In this document: one piece after another, positions 53,701 through 62,899 of the stretch
Layout of the letters: each line of letters opens with the position of its first letter
How positions within the stretch are numbered: the stretch's first letter is position 1
Source of the DNA: Tiliqua scincoides
Lineage: Eukaryota; Chordata; Lepidosauria; Squamata; Scincidae
NCBI RefSeq assembly: GCF_035046505.1
Contig: NC_089824.1
Span: forward strand, 114,463,997-114,527,996
Direction of reading: 5' to 3'
Length of the DNA: 64,000 nucleotides
The notes under the pieces: model-generated
Databases searched by the model: none
Told to the model about the DNA's origin: nothing
The model's input: only the letters and a program-made list of their open reading frames with translations
Made by a program: the position numbers and the translations under genes

Positions 53701-55209
53701 ACTATAACATAGGGTTGAAAAAAAAAACAGGAGCATGGAGTTTATTGAAGCAGCAACCCTAAGCTGGTAAGAACAATCTTCAGCTACTGCAGTATCCTAC
53801 CTGAAAGAGGTCAGGTCAGAAGACCAGTTTCTAACACTGAGGAAGAATATTATTCAGGATCATGGAGGTATCTTTTAACTTCCTCTGAAAAAGGAATTCT
53901 TCCTTATTGGCTGTGAACCAGGTGAACATTGTTTCCACCCATCCAACAATCTAGTTGCTAGTGTTCACTGTCTGTGTCAGTTGGGAACTGGAGGGTTTTG
54001 TTTCTTTGTTTTTAAAAAGTCAGGTCTGTTGGTTGAGCTTGCAGAGTTTGTCATAAGCAGCTTTTCCCACAAAAATAGACTTGTCCTGGGGAAAAAAGTA
54101 GGTAGGGTAGAAATGCTGCATCTGGCTACTTATATTGTTCCCCCTCACCCCCAAGAAATCTTCCCTTTAGACTTTCAAAGCAACTACTTCAGCTGTAAAG
54201 GTTTATGAAGTTCTTTATGACCTAAAGTAATCCCTTGCATTGTGCAGATTTTCTGTTGTGGTCCAGTTCTTCTGTAGTGTGCATTCCTGTATACCAGACG
54301 TGAATGCATTGAAAGCCAGCTAGAGTAGCCAAAAAATAAAACTTTAAACTATACATCTTGGATACGTTACTTACTTTGTGTCTCTCTTTTCTCCCCACCC
54401 CCCTGTTTTCTGTAGAATCTAGCCCACAATCTGGAGGGGGGCATTCTTTTGTCTGGATTCTAGTATTTGTAATAGCTTGTGTTGCTGCTGGTGGATGGTA
54501 TGCATTTCAGGATTATCAGTTTTCAAAGTATGGAACAAAGAATAAAGCCCTGCAAGCATTTCGGAACCAGATGGGAGAGCTCATAAACAACTATCCAGGT
54601 CAGGACAAAAGACTGTGGAAGAGAATTCAAACCACCTTTGAGAAACATCTCAACTCCTCTAAACCCCATTTGGAGCCTGCCATCTTACTGCTCACTGCTG
54701 CAAAAGAAGGTGAAAATGCCCTGAAATGTTTAAGCAACCAAATTGCTGATGCTTTCTCATCCTCTCAGAGTGCCACCACAATCCAAATTGATGGGACTGG
54801 CAAAACCAGTCTAAACAGCGATGATGTCAAGATAGCTGTTGATGAAGAGCTGAGTTCTGGGTTCAAGGGAGGCAAGAAAGCAGCAGTAGTGCATCGGTTT
54901 GAGTCTCTGCCTGCAGGTTCCACCCTGATTTTTTACAAGTACTGTGATCATGAAAATGCAGCATTTAAAGATGTCGCTCTTCTCTTAACAGTTCTCCTAG
55001 ATGAGGAGTCATTGGGAAAGGATCTTAGCCTGTTGGATGTTGAGGAGAAAGTGAGGGATTTTTTGTGGGCTAAATTTACTAACTCAAACATGCCAAGTTC
55101 CTATAATCACATGGACAGAGACAAACTGAGTGGGCTATGGAGCCGCATATCCCACTTGGTCTTGCCTGTGTGGCCTGAAAATTCCCTTTCCCAGGAGAAC
55201 TGCTTGTAA
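38113..55209 (+). CDS. TOR1AIP1: TOR1AIP1 (LAP1), spliced coding region, 529 aa
   Basis: Seven exons (38113-38560, 42379-42453, 48429-48473, 50581-50676, 51114-51182, 53248-53310 and 54416-55209) all join in phase 1, total 1590 nt and give 529 residues plus stop; human LAP1B has 583. Residues 1-276 are the basic nucleoplasmic head that binds lamins and chromatin in the family. Residues about 277-296 ([20 protein letters not shown]) form the membrane helix. Residues 297-529 are the luminal Torsin-activating domain with arginine finger R509 in LWSRISH (human R563) and the LAP1-type tail [11 protein letters not shown]. The protein should sit in the inner nuclear membrane and activate TorsinA. 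One or more short head exons may still be missing, because the head is shorter than in human. Confidence 0.9.
38841..39124. mobile_element. hAT-like MITE, 284 bp
   Basis: Termini CAGGGGTGTCAAAC and GTATGACACCCCTG form a 12/14 inverted repeat. No clear 8-bp duplication is visible. It lies at the edge of the TOR1AIP1 CpG island. Confidence 0.55.
39214..39666. mobile_element. hAT-type MITE with duplication GTCTATCT
   Basis: Termini CAGGAGTGCCCAAAC and GTTTGGACACCCCTG, flanked exactly by GTCTATCT (39206-39213 and 39667-39674). Same family as 49083-49621 (shared GATGTGGCCCT and CTGCCAAAA near the end). It lies in TOR1AIP1 intron 1. Confidence 0.85.
41183..41270. repeat. Short palindromic repeat nested in hAT element
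   Basis: CCTAATCCTATGCATGCCTG to GTGTAGATAGGATTGTGGCC. Confidence 0.7.
41524..41596. repeat. Short palindromic repeat nested in hAT element
   Basis: GCCCAACCCTGTGCATGTCT to ATGGGGCTTACTCCCAGCCT. Confidence 0.65.
42076..42148. repeat. 31-bp tandem duplication
   Basis: GAGCAAATGGGGATGTGAAG with CCAGCTTT is repeated twice in tandem. Confidence 0.85.
42254..42322. repeat. 47-bp-spaced duplication before TOR1AIP1 exon 2
   Basis: ATAGGCAATTTAACTTCTGA with AATTT occurs twice, the second copy ending about 57 bp before the exon. Confidence 0.8.
42379..42453 (+). CDS. TOR1AIP1: TOR1AIP1 internal exon 2
   Basis: The 75-nt exon follows TTTTCCTGTGTTTTGAAG and ends at CAAACAG|GTAACA, phase 1 on both sides. 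It encodes [16 protein letters not shown] and AYGQTPLQT. The composition suits the disordered, basic, phosphorylatable LAP1 head. Its length is a multiple of three, so skipping would keep the frame. Confidence 0.72.
42783..42865. repeat. Short palindromic repeat, degraded
   Basis: CCTGATCCTATGCATGTACA to ATATGTATGCTTGGGATTGC. Confidence 0.55.
43404..43646. repeat. 160-bp-period tandem duplication
   Basis: GTAGTCTCTTGGTCGTTGGG and the following 40 bp occur at 43431 and 43591 with one or two differences, separated by an AT-rich spacer. Confidence 0.85.
43930..44345 (-). mobile_element. Non-LTR retrotransposon C-terminal fragment (antisense)
   Basis: The minus strand encodes [20 protein letters not shown] and a C-terminal zinc-finger-like stretch [20 protein letters not shown], with [14 protein letters not shown] between. 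This is the end of a LINE ORF2; the frame is open for 125 codons. The family was not settled (RTE-like or related). Confidence 0.65.
44531..46660 (+). mobile_element. Non-LTR retrotransposon, RT to 3' end (Vingi/I-like?)
   Basis: Two overlapping frames (44531-45355 and 45276-46523) encode one reverse-transcriptase protein split by a frameshift near 45.3 kb. Motifs in order: [82 protein letters not shown], then IYADG (the catalytic YADD has lost its last Asp), [20 protein letters not shown], and a C-terminal CICGAG...HCQ knuckle. The 5' end is missing. It is in the sense direction in a TOR1AIP1 intron. The clade call is tentative. Confidence 0.75.
46674..48066 (+). mobile_element. Second, related non-LTR retrotransposon 3' part
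   Basis: It starts within the [50 protein letters not shown]. After a frame break it continues (47283-47969) to a knuckle CKCGRDC...CPLHD. It ends CAATAAAGGTCTTACTGAACTGAACTGA, an ACTGA-repeat tail that differs from its left neighbour. It is the same protein family but a different subfamily. Confidence 0.72.
48429..48473 (+). CDS. TOR1AIP1: TOR1AIP1 internal exon 3 (short)
   Basis: The 45-nt exon follows TTCCTGTCTTAACAG and ends at AAATCAG|GTTTGA, phase 1 on both sides. It encodes [14 protein letters not shown], an Arg/Ser-rich stretch like the ARSRDSDES region of human LAP1. The donor GTTTGA is weak, so this is the least certain exon and may be alternatively used. Confidence 0.55.
48565..48891. 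mobile_element. hAT-type MITE, 327 bp
   Basis: Termini CAGGGGTTCCCAAACC and CTTTGGGAAGTGCTG, flanked by GTCTAACA and GGCTGACA (two mismatches). It is about 90 bp downstream of TOR1AIP1 exon 3. Confidence 0.7.
49083..49621. mobile_element. hAT-type MITE with duplication GTCTATAG
   Basis: Termini CAGGGTGGGCGAACC and GTTTGCCCACTCCG, flanked exactly by GTCTATAG (49075-49082 and 49622-49629). Related to 39214-39666 over most of its length. Confidence 0.82.
49979..50375. mobile_element. hAT-type MITE with duplication GGTTAGAC
   Basis: Termini CAGTGGTTTTCAAAC and GTTTGAAAAGCCCTG, flanked exactly by GGTTAGAC (49971-49978 and 50376-50383). GC-rich interior with a small hairpin right after the left end (CAAACTCTCAGGGAGTTTG). 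Confidence 0.85.
50581..50676 (+). CDS. TOR1AIP1: TOR1AIP1 internal exon 4
   Basis: The 96-nt exon follows TTTTTACCTTTTTCAG and ends at GTGAAAG|GTAATT. It encodes [16 protein letters not shown] followed by [16 protein letters not shown]. Both boundaries are phase 1 and the frame is open. The charged, low-complexity sequence fits the nucleoplasmic head of LAP1. Confidence 0.75.
50983..51072. repeat. Short palindromic repeat
   Basis: GCACAATGCTATATGTGTCT to GGAAGTGCATTTAGCATTGC. It ends about 40 bp before TOR1AIP1 exon 5. Confidence 0.6.
51114..51182 (+). CDS. TOR1AIP1: TOR1AIP1 internal exon 5
   Basis: The 69-nt exon follows CTGGTTTTCTTTTAG and ends at CTACCAT|GTATGT. It encodes [16 protein letters not shown] and TLRARLP. 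This resembles SGYQKTPQEWAPQT and RIRTRM in the pre-membrane part of human LAP1. Phase 1 on both sides; it joins the next exon through a TAT codon. Confidence 0.72.
51561..51758. mobile_element. hAT-type MITE, 198 bp
   Basis: Termini CAGGCCTCTCCAAAC and GTTGGAGACCACTG, flanked by TACGAGAA and TACTAGAA (one mismatch). Confidence 0.68.
52465..52985 (+). mobile_element. LINE 3' fragment (L2/CR1-like) in TOR1AIP1 intron
   Basis: TTGGTTCAGAATGCTGTGAC, CATTGGCTTCCATCCCAATT, CTGCTCCTCACCAGGCC and TTATGGAATGCAGACCTTCC follow the order seen in such LINEs. The copy is degraded. Confidence 0.55.
53248..53310 (+). CDS. TOR1AIP1: TOR1AIP1 internal exon 6
   Basis: The 63-nt exon follows CCTTTACTTTGATAG and ends at ACCAAAA|GTAAGA. 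It encodes [20 protein letters not shown], the last nucleoplasmic segment before the membrane-helix exon. Both boundaries are phase 1. Confidence 0.75.
54416..55209 (+). CDS. TOR1AIP1: TOR1AIP1 last exon: membrane helix and luminal domain
   Basis: The exon follows CCCCCTGTTTTCTGTAG and ends at a TAA stop. It encodes [11 protein letters not shown], the membrane helix, and the luminal domain with [85 protein letters not shown] and [15 protein letters not shown]. An N-S-S glycosylation sequon is present. Its two paralogous exons in this window share the same start phase and domain order, consistent with an ancient tandem duplication of the gene pair. Confidence 0.95.
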
Positions 55210-55570
55210 GTAGAATAAACAAGCAAGCAAGAAAGTACCACCATTAAGGCAAGCATTTCAAGCTTGTCAGTTGGAACCAGTGTTGTATAAGGTCAAAGAT
55301 GGATTTATTTCCAAAGAAGCTGGAAATTACACAACTTGTAGAACATGAGCATAGCTCTGGTGAGTTGTCGTTCCTGTATTTCTTAAGCCTAGGATTCTGT
55401 AACTGGAAGAAAACCTTCTTGATTGTTAGAACCAGTCAGCTGTGTGTGAAACTACTTTTATATGGTAAAATCACTTGACTTTCAAGATTTTTTTAAAGAA
55501 TACTGTACTTGGAGCAATGAGTTAATGAAGTTAATGGAGAAGCTTATAGTCTTCCAAAATAAACTGCTCA
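55210..55570 (+). terminator. TOR1AIP1: TOR1AIP1 3' UTR with candidate poly(A) signals
   Basis: AATAAA occurs at 55214-55219, only five bases after the stop, and again at 55558-55563. The first is probably too close to be the main signal; the second would give a 3' UTR of roughly 370 nt. More distal sites up to about 58 kb are possible. Confidence 0.4.
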
Positions 55571-58500
55571 GTCTCAAAGTTATGGTTGAGACTTCGTGTA
55601 TGTAAGAAATTCTGTCTTGTTCCACAACCATGATTTGTAGATTAACTGATCTCCTGTATCTACACATTTCTGTTTTGACTAGTCTTAAGTTTGTCTTGGC
55701 TATTCTTAGTTTGGTACTAGTTTGCTGTTGTACCAAAGAAATTGATCAGACTCTCTTGTTTGGATTGGCAAATCTTCTTTCACGCACACCTTTTGAATAT
55801 GTTACGGCTATATCTTTTTGCGCCCATCCAGATGATTCTAATATTGGGATTAATTGTGCAGTAGTTTTTCTACAGTAGTTTCCTAACCATTTAAAGAATC
55901 TTGTTCTTCCAAACTATAATCTTTATAGACTCGTTGCCATGTTGACCAATTTCGGCTTCCTTCAAGTGTAGACTGTCACAGATGGAAAAGAAATTCAACC
56001 TTTGTCTTGAATTCCACTTTTGTTTTGCTTCAACTTTTATCTTGTACAAGTTTGCACTTTTCTTGTTGCTAGTCAGGAGTGAAAGAAGCAACTGGTCTAA
56101 ATGTACCCCCAACTCAGAATCAAGACTTGATTAATAGTGTTGGCTTGTGCCCTTTCTTGAAATAACTCCTCCTGAAAGATTTATGATGAAAGAATATTTT
56201 TGATAAGCACAGTTTTTTGTACTGGGAGGAAATTTATTGCTGAAAATAAGGCCTTTATCTCAACATCTTGTGTTGGGGAGGGAGATTTCCATTTTTTGCT
56301 CAAACCTGCAACTCTGTGTGTGCACATGCGTGAGAAAGAGAGTACAGATTCTGAATGACTCATTCCAAATGTTCTGACAATTATAGTAGGCCGAACACCT
56401 TATACCTCTTTGTGAATGTATTTGAATGTGAATTACATACAAACCTCAGGACTTTGATGCAAGGGATTACTTCATACCCAAGTATCATGCTGGTTTTCTG
56501 TTGCAGTCCAGTTCTTAGTGTCCACTCTTATGCTACTGAGTCACATGGACTTACTGTGTTTCTGGAGCTGGCAGAAGCTGCATTTGGTGTATTGTAATAG
56601 TGGAACCTTCAGCACCCCTTCTAAGTACTAGAAATGTTCCTGGTCATGTTCTGAAGAATTCATGCTTGGCTTGGAGTTCCTGCACCTGATCCAGCTATGT
56701 GTGCCTTTCTGATAGTATGTATTACTGGATAGTATTAAAATTGGCTTTCACACCTTGATTCTTGAGCTTTAGCAATTAGACAGTGAAGGCGATCAGACAG
56801 TGGAAGCATGGTTAGAGCCAAGATAACATGGAAGTGTTACAGTTTTAGCTACACAAGATGATCTCATAGGAAGATATTATCTTGACTTCTACAATAGTCT
56901 ACAATACAAGGCAAATACTTTTAATAACTGATGTATCATTTCAAAATTACCAAGATGCAGACAACCTGCAAATTTGAAATTTAATAATTAAACATATGGT
57001 GGTATTATAATTATATTATTGCTCATTGTTACATGTTTAGACTTGCCTATTTTTTAAAAAAACTAAACCTGAAACAGTGCATATAATTATGTACTAAGCG
57101 CTGCACAAAAGTTCGAGAGTTGATTTCAGCACTCCTGAGCAAGGAGCTTGTTCTGCCTTTCTTCAACTCATCTTTCAGTATAACTGTTCTCAAGGCAGGG
57201 AGTGAAAGTAAAAGAAAATATAATTAAAAACTAAAGGTGGCACTATTAGAGAGTTTTTTTAGAGAGAAAAAAACCTGCAGTACTTTAAAAAACCAAATAG
57301 GCACATTAACCATTAAGTGTTGGTTAGATTAAACCTGTTCTTAAAATCTGATTTAAAGGGCCAAGATTCTGAATGTGGCAGTCCTCACTGCCATTGGTTC
57401 CATAAATTTAGAGGCCTGTATTGTAAAAGAGCCATAAGCTTGCCAGAAGCTGGAACTGTCAGAAGATTATCTACACTTGAGTTTGAAGAGCAGGAAAGAA
57501 CAGACAGGAATAGATGTTCTCCCAGTTATCCCAGTTGGTAACAGGCTTCAAATATAAGCATTTAATGCCTTTTATTTTTCTTAATTTGTAAACAAACTGG
57601 TAACCAGTGGAGTTCATATCAAATACATATTTTAGGTGCCGTCCAGCTATAATGCCACAAATCAATCTGGCTGACATATTCTAGACCAGTTTCATTTCTT
57701 GAACAACCATCAATGACAATACCATATAGAGGGACAGTAGCCAGGATGGGAGGTTACCTAGAAATCCACCACATTAATAGTACTTTCTTACTCCCAGGGG
57801 TAATCCACCATTGTGTGCTACAGGGAGAATGGTAGTTGAGAAAAACATGGTTGTATTTCCCTCTGAATAAAAGGACCAAAACCTTTCATTTTGGATGCCT
57901 GAAGGTGGTTTCATGCAGTGTAATGTAAGAAATACAGGTTGCAGCATGTACTCAAGAACCTGTCCCTGCTCTCTGATATGTATACCTGTATTTGTGACAT
58001 ACTTTAAGGTGTATATTTAAACCTTAAGTGTACTTATGAAAAATGTAATATACAAAGCAACCCTTAATCTTGGGCATTTAAGAATGAGCGCTGGAAAACT
58101 ATAAAATATCACGTTTTCTTAATACTAATTATCCAACATATAGCTATAATCATTAAATCATTATTTTAAAAAATCTGGTTGTGGACTTCTGAAATGTTTC
58201 TTCAAGAGGTATAATTATAGTAAATCGGAAACTTATCACATGCTATCTGTTGCAGATAGCTGATTTGTATTTGCAGTTGAATAAGCACCAGTTGAGCTGG
58301 CTGTATAAGCAGACCTAGAGGAGAGGGTGATGATGTCTGCCCTCCCTGATAGCATATGCTAAAACTATTTTTAGTTTTTTTTAGTATTGGATGCAGAAGG
58401 TTCAAGACTAGTACTTCATACATTTATGCTGGCTGTGAGTTGACTTGGCTTACTATTTTTTTTTTAAAAGTGTGCATTTGATGTTGATTTGATACAAGGC

Positions 58501-59000
58501 TGCCATTTTCTACTATTCAATCATAGCACAGGAATAGTTGAAGTGTAGAGCAAGTTCCTTGCAGGAAGTGCTAATAAATGAATAAATACCAATTAGAGGC
58601 CTATTTTCAAGTGAAAAGGAAGATCTTGTCAGAACACTATAGAGTCCTCTTGACATGAGCAGTTTTCTACAATAGCTGAATGCTTACCACAGATGGGCAT
58701 TACACACTGATCTAGTACATAGTAGCAAACTGTTATCTCTCTGCAAATTGCATAACACAATGATTGCTTCAATGTATTTTGGTAGATTGAATTCCATTGA
58801 AATATTTAATAGTTGTTTCTTGAACATGTGCTGCTGTTCCTTTGCATCTTACTAAAGATATAGGACACTGGTATGCCTTTGAAGAACATGCATGCGCACA
58901 ATGAAAGTGTTATGAACTGGTGAGCAAACATAATGCAAAGCAGTACTTTTAAGCATTCACTGTTTTAATTTGGAGTACCACAGTTCAAAGAATAGCATTA
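55570..59000. other. 3' flank of TOR1AIP1, no gene recognised
   Basis: AT-rich sequence with short random open frames only. It may include distal 3' UTR. Nothing else can be supported. Confidence 0.45.
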
Positions 59001-59009
59001 AACTAGAAC

Positions 59010-59300
59010 AGGGTTCTCCAAACTCTTCAGCATGAGGGCATTGTATATCTAACACAGTGTTAAGGCTGGTAAATAAAAAATACATGGAGAATGATGTGGT
59101 GAAAGTTTGAATAAATGGGTGAGGGTGGAAGGAGGAGGGGATCAGAGGGCAAAATTGACTTGCACGGGAGGGGGCAGATGGGTTTGGAGAGAGCATCAAG
59201 CAAGGTATGATGCAGATGACAAACTTTTTTTGTCTCTGTTTCGGCTCTGTATATGTTTAACATAGATGTAAACTTTATATTCCAGGTCTCCCGGCATTGG
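59010..59300. repeat. Possible hAT MITE, left end only
   Basis: CAGGGTTCTCCAAACTC at about 59010 has the CAG-CTCCAAAC terminus of the hAT elements above, but no matching right end or duplication was found. Confidence 0.3.
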
Positions 59301-59349
59301 TATATCTCATTCAGCCACTAGACTTGCTGAATGTAATGCAGTGTAATGG

Positions 59350-59905
59350 AATAATTATCATAGTTACCTAATAGTTCTAGTCCAACCCCCTGCCTGTAGC
59401 AGGAGATCCTCCTAGAGCATCTCTAGCAGGTGCTTGTCGAGCCTCTGCTTGGAGATCTCCTGTGAGGAAGAGTCCACCACTTCCCTTGGCAACCTGTTCC
59501 GCTGCTGAACTGTCAGGAATTTTTTCCTGATTTCCAATCAGAATCTCTTCTCTTGCAGTTTGTACCCATTGGTTCTAGTTCTGCTTCTACTTTCAGAGGC
59601 AGTTGAGAAAAAATTTATCCTCTCTTCCACATGACAGTCCTTCAGGTATTTGTAGAGCACTATCATATACCCTCTCAGCCTTCTCTTCTCCAGACTGAAC
59701 ATACCAAGTTCTTTCAACCTTTCTTTGTAGGGCTTGTCCTCCAGACCTCTGATCAAATTTGTCGCTCTTCTCTGAACCTGCTACAGTTTGGCTGCATCTT
59801 TCTTACAGTGAGGTGCCCAGAATTGCACACAGTATTCCAGGTGAGGTCTAACCAATGCAGAGTAAAGCAGGACCTTGTGATTTGGAAGCTACGGTTCTAC
59901 TAATG
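59350..59905 (-). mobile_element. CR1-type LINE fragment (antisense)
   Basis: On the plus strand AGTTCTAGTCCAACCCCCTG, TTTGTACCCATTGGTTCTAG and GCCTTCTCTTCTCCAGACTG are the reverse complement of the CR1 3' half; the minus strand encodes [20 protein letters not shown]. Degraded and 5'-truncated. Confidence 0.75.
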
Positions 59906-59912
59906 CAGGTTA

Positions 59913-60665
59913 AGAACATAAGAACAGCCCCACTGGATCAGGCCATAGGCCCATCTAGTCCAGCTTCCTGTATCTCACAGCGGCCCACCAAATGCCCCAG
60001 GGAGCATACCTGATAACAAGAGACCTGCATCCCGGTGCCCTCCCTTGCATCTGACATGGCCCATTTCTAAAATCAGGAGGTTGCACACACACATCATGGC
60101 TTGTAACCCGTAATGGATTTTTCCTCCAGAAACTTGTCCAATCCCCTTTTAAAGGCATCCAGGCCAGATGCCATCACCACATCCTGTGGCAAGGAGTTCC
60201 ACAGACCAACCACACGCTGAGTAAAGAAATATTTTCTTTTGTCTGTTCTAACTCTCCCAACACTCAATTTTAGTGGATGTCCCCTGGTTCTTGTGTTATG
60301 TGAAAGTGTAAAGAGCCACTCTGTCCATCCCCTGCATAATTTTGTATGTCTCAATCATGTCCCCCCTCAGGTGCCTCTTTTCTAGGCTGAAGAGGTCAAA
60401 ATGCTGTAGCCTTTCCTCATAAGGAAGGTGCCCCAGCCCAGTCACTCTCTTAGTCACTCTCTTTTGCATCTTTTCCATTTTCACTATGTCTTTTTTTTGA
60501 GATGCGGCGACCAGAACTGGACACAATACTCCAGGTGTGGCCCTACTATATTTTAGAACAATGGCATTATAATATTAGCCAGTTTGTTCTCAGTACCTTT
60601 TCTAACAATCCCAAGCATAGAATTGGCCTTCTTTACTGTCGACCCTTTCATCGATCTGTCCACCA
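59913..60665 (-). mobile_element. CR1/L2-group LINE 3' end (antisense)
   Basis: The minus strand encodes VAASQKKDIVKMEKMQKR, the [20 protein letters not shown] block and [15 protein letters not shown]. The tail lies at 59913 next to the CR1 piece. Same family as 31795-33150, with fewer interruptions. Confidence 0.82.
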
Positions 60666-61002
60666 CATTCGACTTCTTTGCAGCTGCATCAGGAACTTGC
60701 AGATGTACGAGTACTTGCAGAGATGTTGTACAGAATAGAACTTCCGTTTGACTATTTCCTGGGTCAGGTGGTGATGCTGTACAAAAGTTTCCATTGGGGC
60801 AAAGTTCCAGATGTTGATACCAGAGCTATGTGGAGATGTCATCTACTGTTATCCAATGCTATAAAATTCTAGTTTTAGCTGCCACTAACAAGGTTAAAAT
60901 TTTTCTATTGTGACAGACCTTTCTGCTTTCTATGAAATATATGTAGACAGATGAGCTGAGTTTATGATGTTATAAGTCTTGGCATTGATTTAATAAGCAC
61001 CT

Positions 61003-61565
61003 TACAGCCCAATCCTGAGCTCCTCAGGGTGCGCAGCTGCTGTGGCGCTGAGAACAGCTGCTGGTGCATCCTGCACACCTCAGCCTGCTGCAAGCGGCGC
61101 TTCAGGGGAAGGGGACTTTTGTCCCCTTCCCCCGTGTACGGGAAGCAGCCCCGCAATGGGGCTACGCTTCCGCTGACCAAAAGGTAAAGTAAAGGTGTTT
61201 GTGTAGGGGGCCGAGCCCTACACAAACGATCAGGATCAGGTGGAGCTGAGCTCCACTGGACCCTTCTTCTGCCTCCCCGCTCCCTCCCTCTGGCATGCCT
61301 CCTGCCCCCCGTCTCCCCATTATGTCTCCCGCCCCCCCTCGCCATCCTTCCCATGGCTCCCCCCTCCCTGGAACGCCTCCTCCCCGCCTCCTCCCCGCCG
61401 ACGCTTACCGTGCCAATGCTCGGCGGTCTGTGAGACCACCAAGCAGTGGAGGATGGGCGCCACGGGCACTGGCCCGGTGGTAAGCCTCGTAGATGTGCCT
61501 TACGGCACGTTTGCAACAATGCACTCTGGCATAAAGCTGGAGCACAGAACTCAGGATTGGGCTCT
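61003..61565. mobile_element. Large MITE (AGCCCAATCCTGAGCT type), ~563 bp
   Basis: It starts CAGCCCAATCCTGAGCTCCT and ends CTCAGGATTGGGCTC. It shares the layout of 31072-31587, including GGGGACTTTTGTCCCCTTCC and the GTAGGGGGCCGAGCCCTACA hairpin. Confidence 0.7.
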
Positions 61566-61769
61566 TAGCCTATTCTCCTGGTGGAGACTTAGGATGCCTT
61601 ATTCACAAAAATATACCATAAAAATTAATGTTACCATATATTTAGTAAATATTTTAAGTAAAACAGAAACATTAAAAATGGATGTATAAAGCAGCACAAT
61701 CAACAAAGTAATCAGCTGAACTCAGACAAAAACTAAAAGGAGAGCCACGTCTGTGGTGGAATTAAAAGG

Positions 61770-62250
61770 CCCTCTCCTTTCAGAATTAATCAAACTTTAC
61801 AAGGCATTGGAACAAGCAATAGAATTTCCTGGCTCCTAACAGGCAGATTCATACAAAGGAAAGTGGTCCTTCAGGTAGCTATTCACTTCAGGCTTTAAAT
61901 GTAATCACTTTTTGAATTGCCTCCCAAAATAAACTAGCAATTAATACAGCTGTAATTAGAATGGCAAGACATGATCATATCGGGCAGCTGCATTTTGCAC
62001 CAGCTGAAGTTTCCTGGAGGCTCTTAAAGGACAACCCTTCCCCATACAACATGTTGCAATAATCCAGTCATGAAATGAGTAAGATATGGGTCCACTTCAG
62101 ACAGAAACCGGAGCAGCTGGCAGTCCAGCCAAAGCTGAATAAAAATCCTCTGGGCCACACTTGCAGATGCCCAGATAGAAGAAACCTGAGTCTCAGATGA
62201 CTCCCAACTGAATTGTGGGCATCACACATTGACCTGAAACAAGGCAGTAA
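61770..62250 (-). repeat. LINE-derived sequence (antisense, old)
   Basis: TGCACCAGCTGAAGTTTCC and CAATAATCCAGTCATGAAAT are recurrent in reptile LINE 3' regions in this orientation. Boundaries and family are uncertain. Confidence 0.4.
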
Positions 62251-62395
62251 AATATTAGTGTGAACTGCTGTACCCATTTGTTACTTACTTCTCATGAATT
62301 CCTAAGCAATATATTTTAGATATTCTGCAAAAGTATTTAGTTCAATTTTCCAAGGTAGCCAAGTTTCCTTGTTTTGGGCACTCCTAATAATTTAG

Positions 62396-62470
62396 GGCAC
62401 AATCCTAACCAGGTCTACTGAAAAGTAAGCCCTATTTTCTTCAGTGGGGCTTACTTTCAGGAAACAAGTT
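62396..62470. repeat. Short palindromic repeat, partial
   Basis: GGCACAATCCTAACCAGGTC to GGGGCTTACTTTCAGGAAAC. Confidence 0.6.
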
Positions 62471-62679
62471 ATGTATTGCTCCTTACTAAGCACTATGCCT
62501 TTTAAATTGGAGCTACTGTAAATGTACTACTGTACTAGCCTAGCATCTCTATCAATAATGCAAATAATAGCAGTAATAAGATGGTGTTACTCTTTTTAGT
62601 TAAAGGCTTTTGAAAGGGAGATGATAAACGTTTATCAATTCTAAAGTAGATAAAAGGGACATGAAACAAACATTGAACA

Positions 62680-62895
62680 TGAGAGCCAGCATAGTATAGT
62701 GGTTTGGGAGTTGGACATCAACCTGGAAGATAGAGGTTCAAATCCCTGATTAAGCTTCCTGGGTGACCTTGGGCCAGTCACTATCTCCTCAGTCTCACTC
62801 CCTCACAGGGTTGGTGTGAGCACAAAAGGAGGGGAAGAAGTATGTACAGCACCCTGAGCTTGGAGGAAGGGTAGAATAAAAATGTGAAAAATAAC
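62680..62895 (+). mobile_element. tRNA-derived SINE
   Basis: GCATAGTATAGTGGTTTGGG and GGTTCAAATCCC act as A- and B-box-like promoter parts, followed by GACCTTGGGCCAGTCACTAT, CTCACAGGGTTGGTGTGAG and a tail rich in A. This is the SINE type widespread in reptiles; it is not a tRNA gene because the anticodon arm is not preserved. Confidence 0.7.
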
Positions 62896-62899
62896 ATTA

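Noticed and set aside
62680-62760. tRNA gene
   Set aside because: A- and B-box-like parts belong to a SINE; no cloverleaf or anticodon arm.
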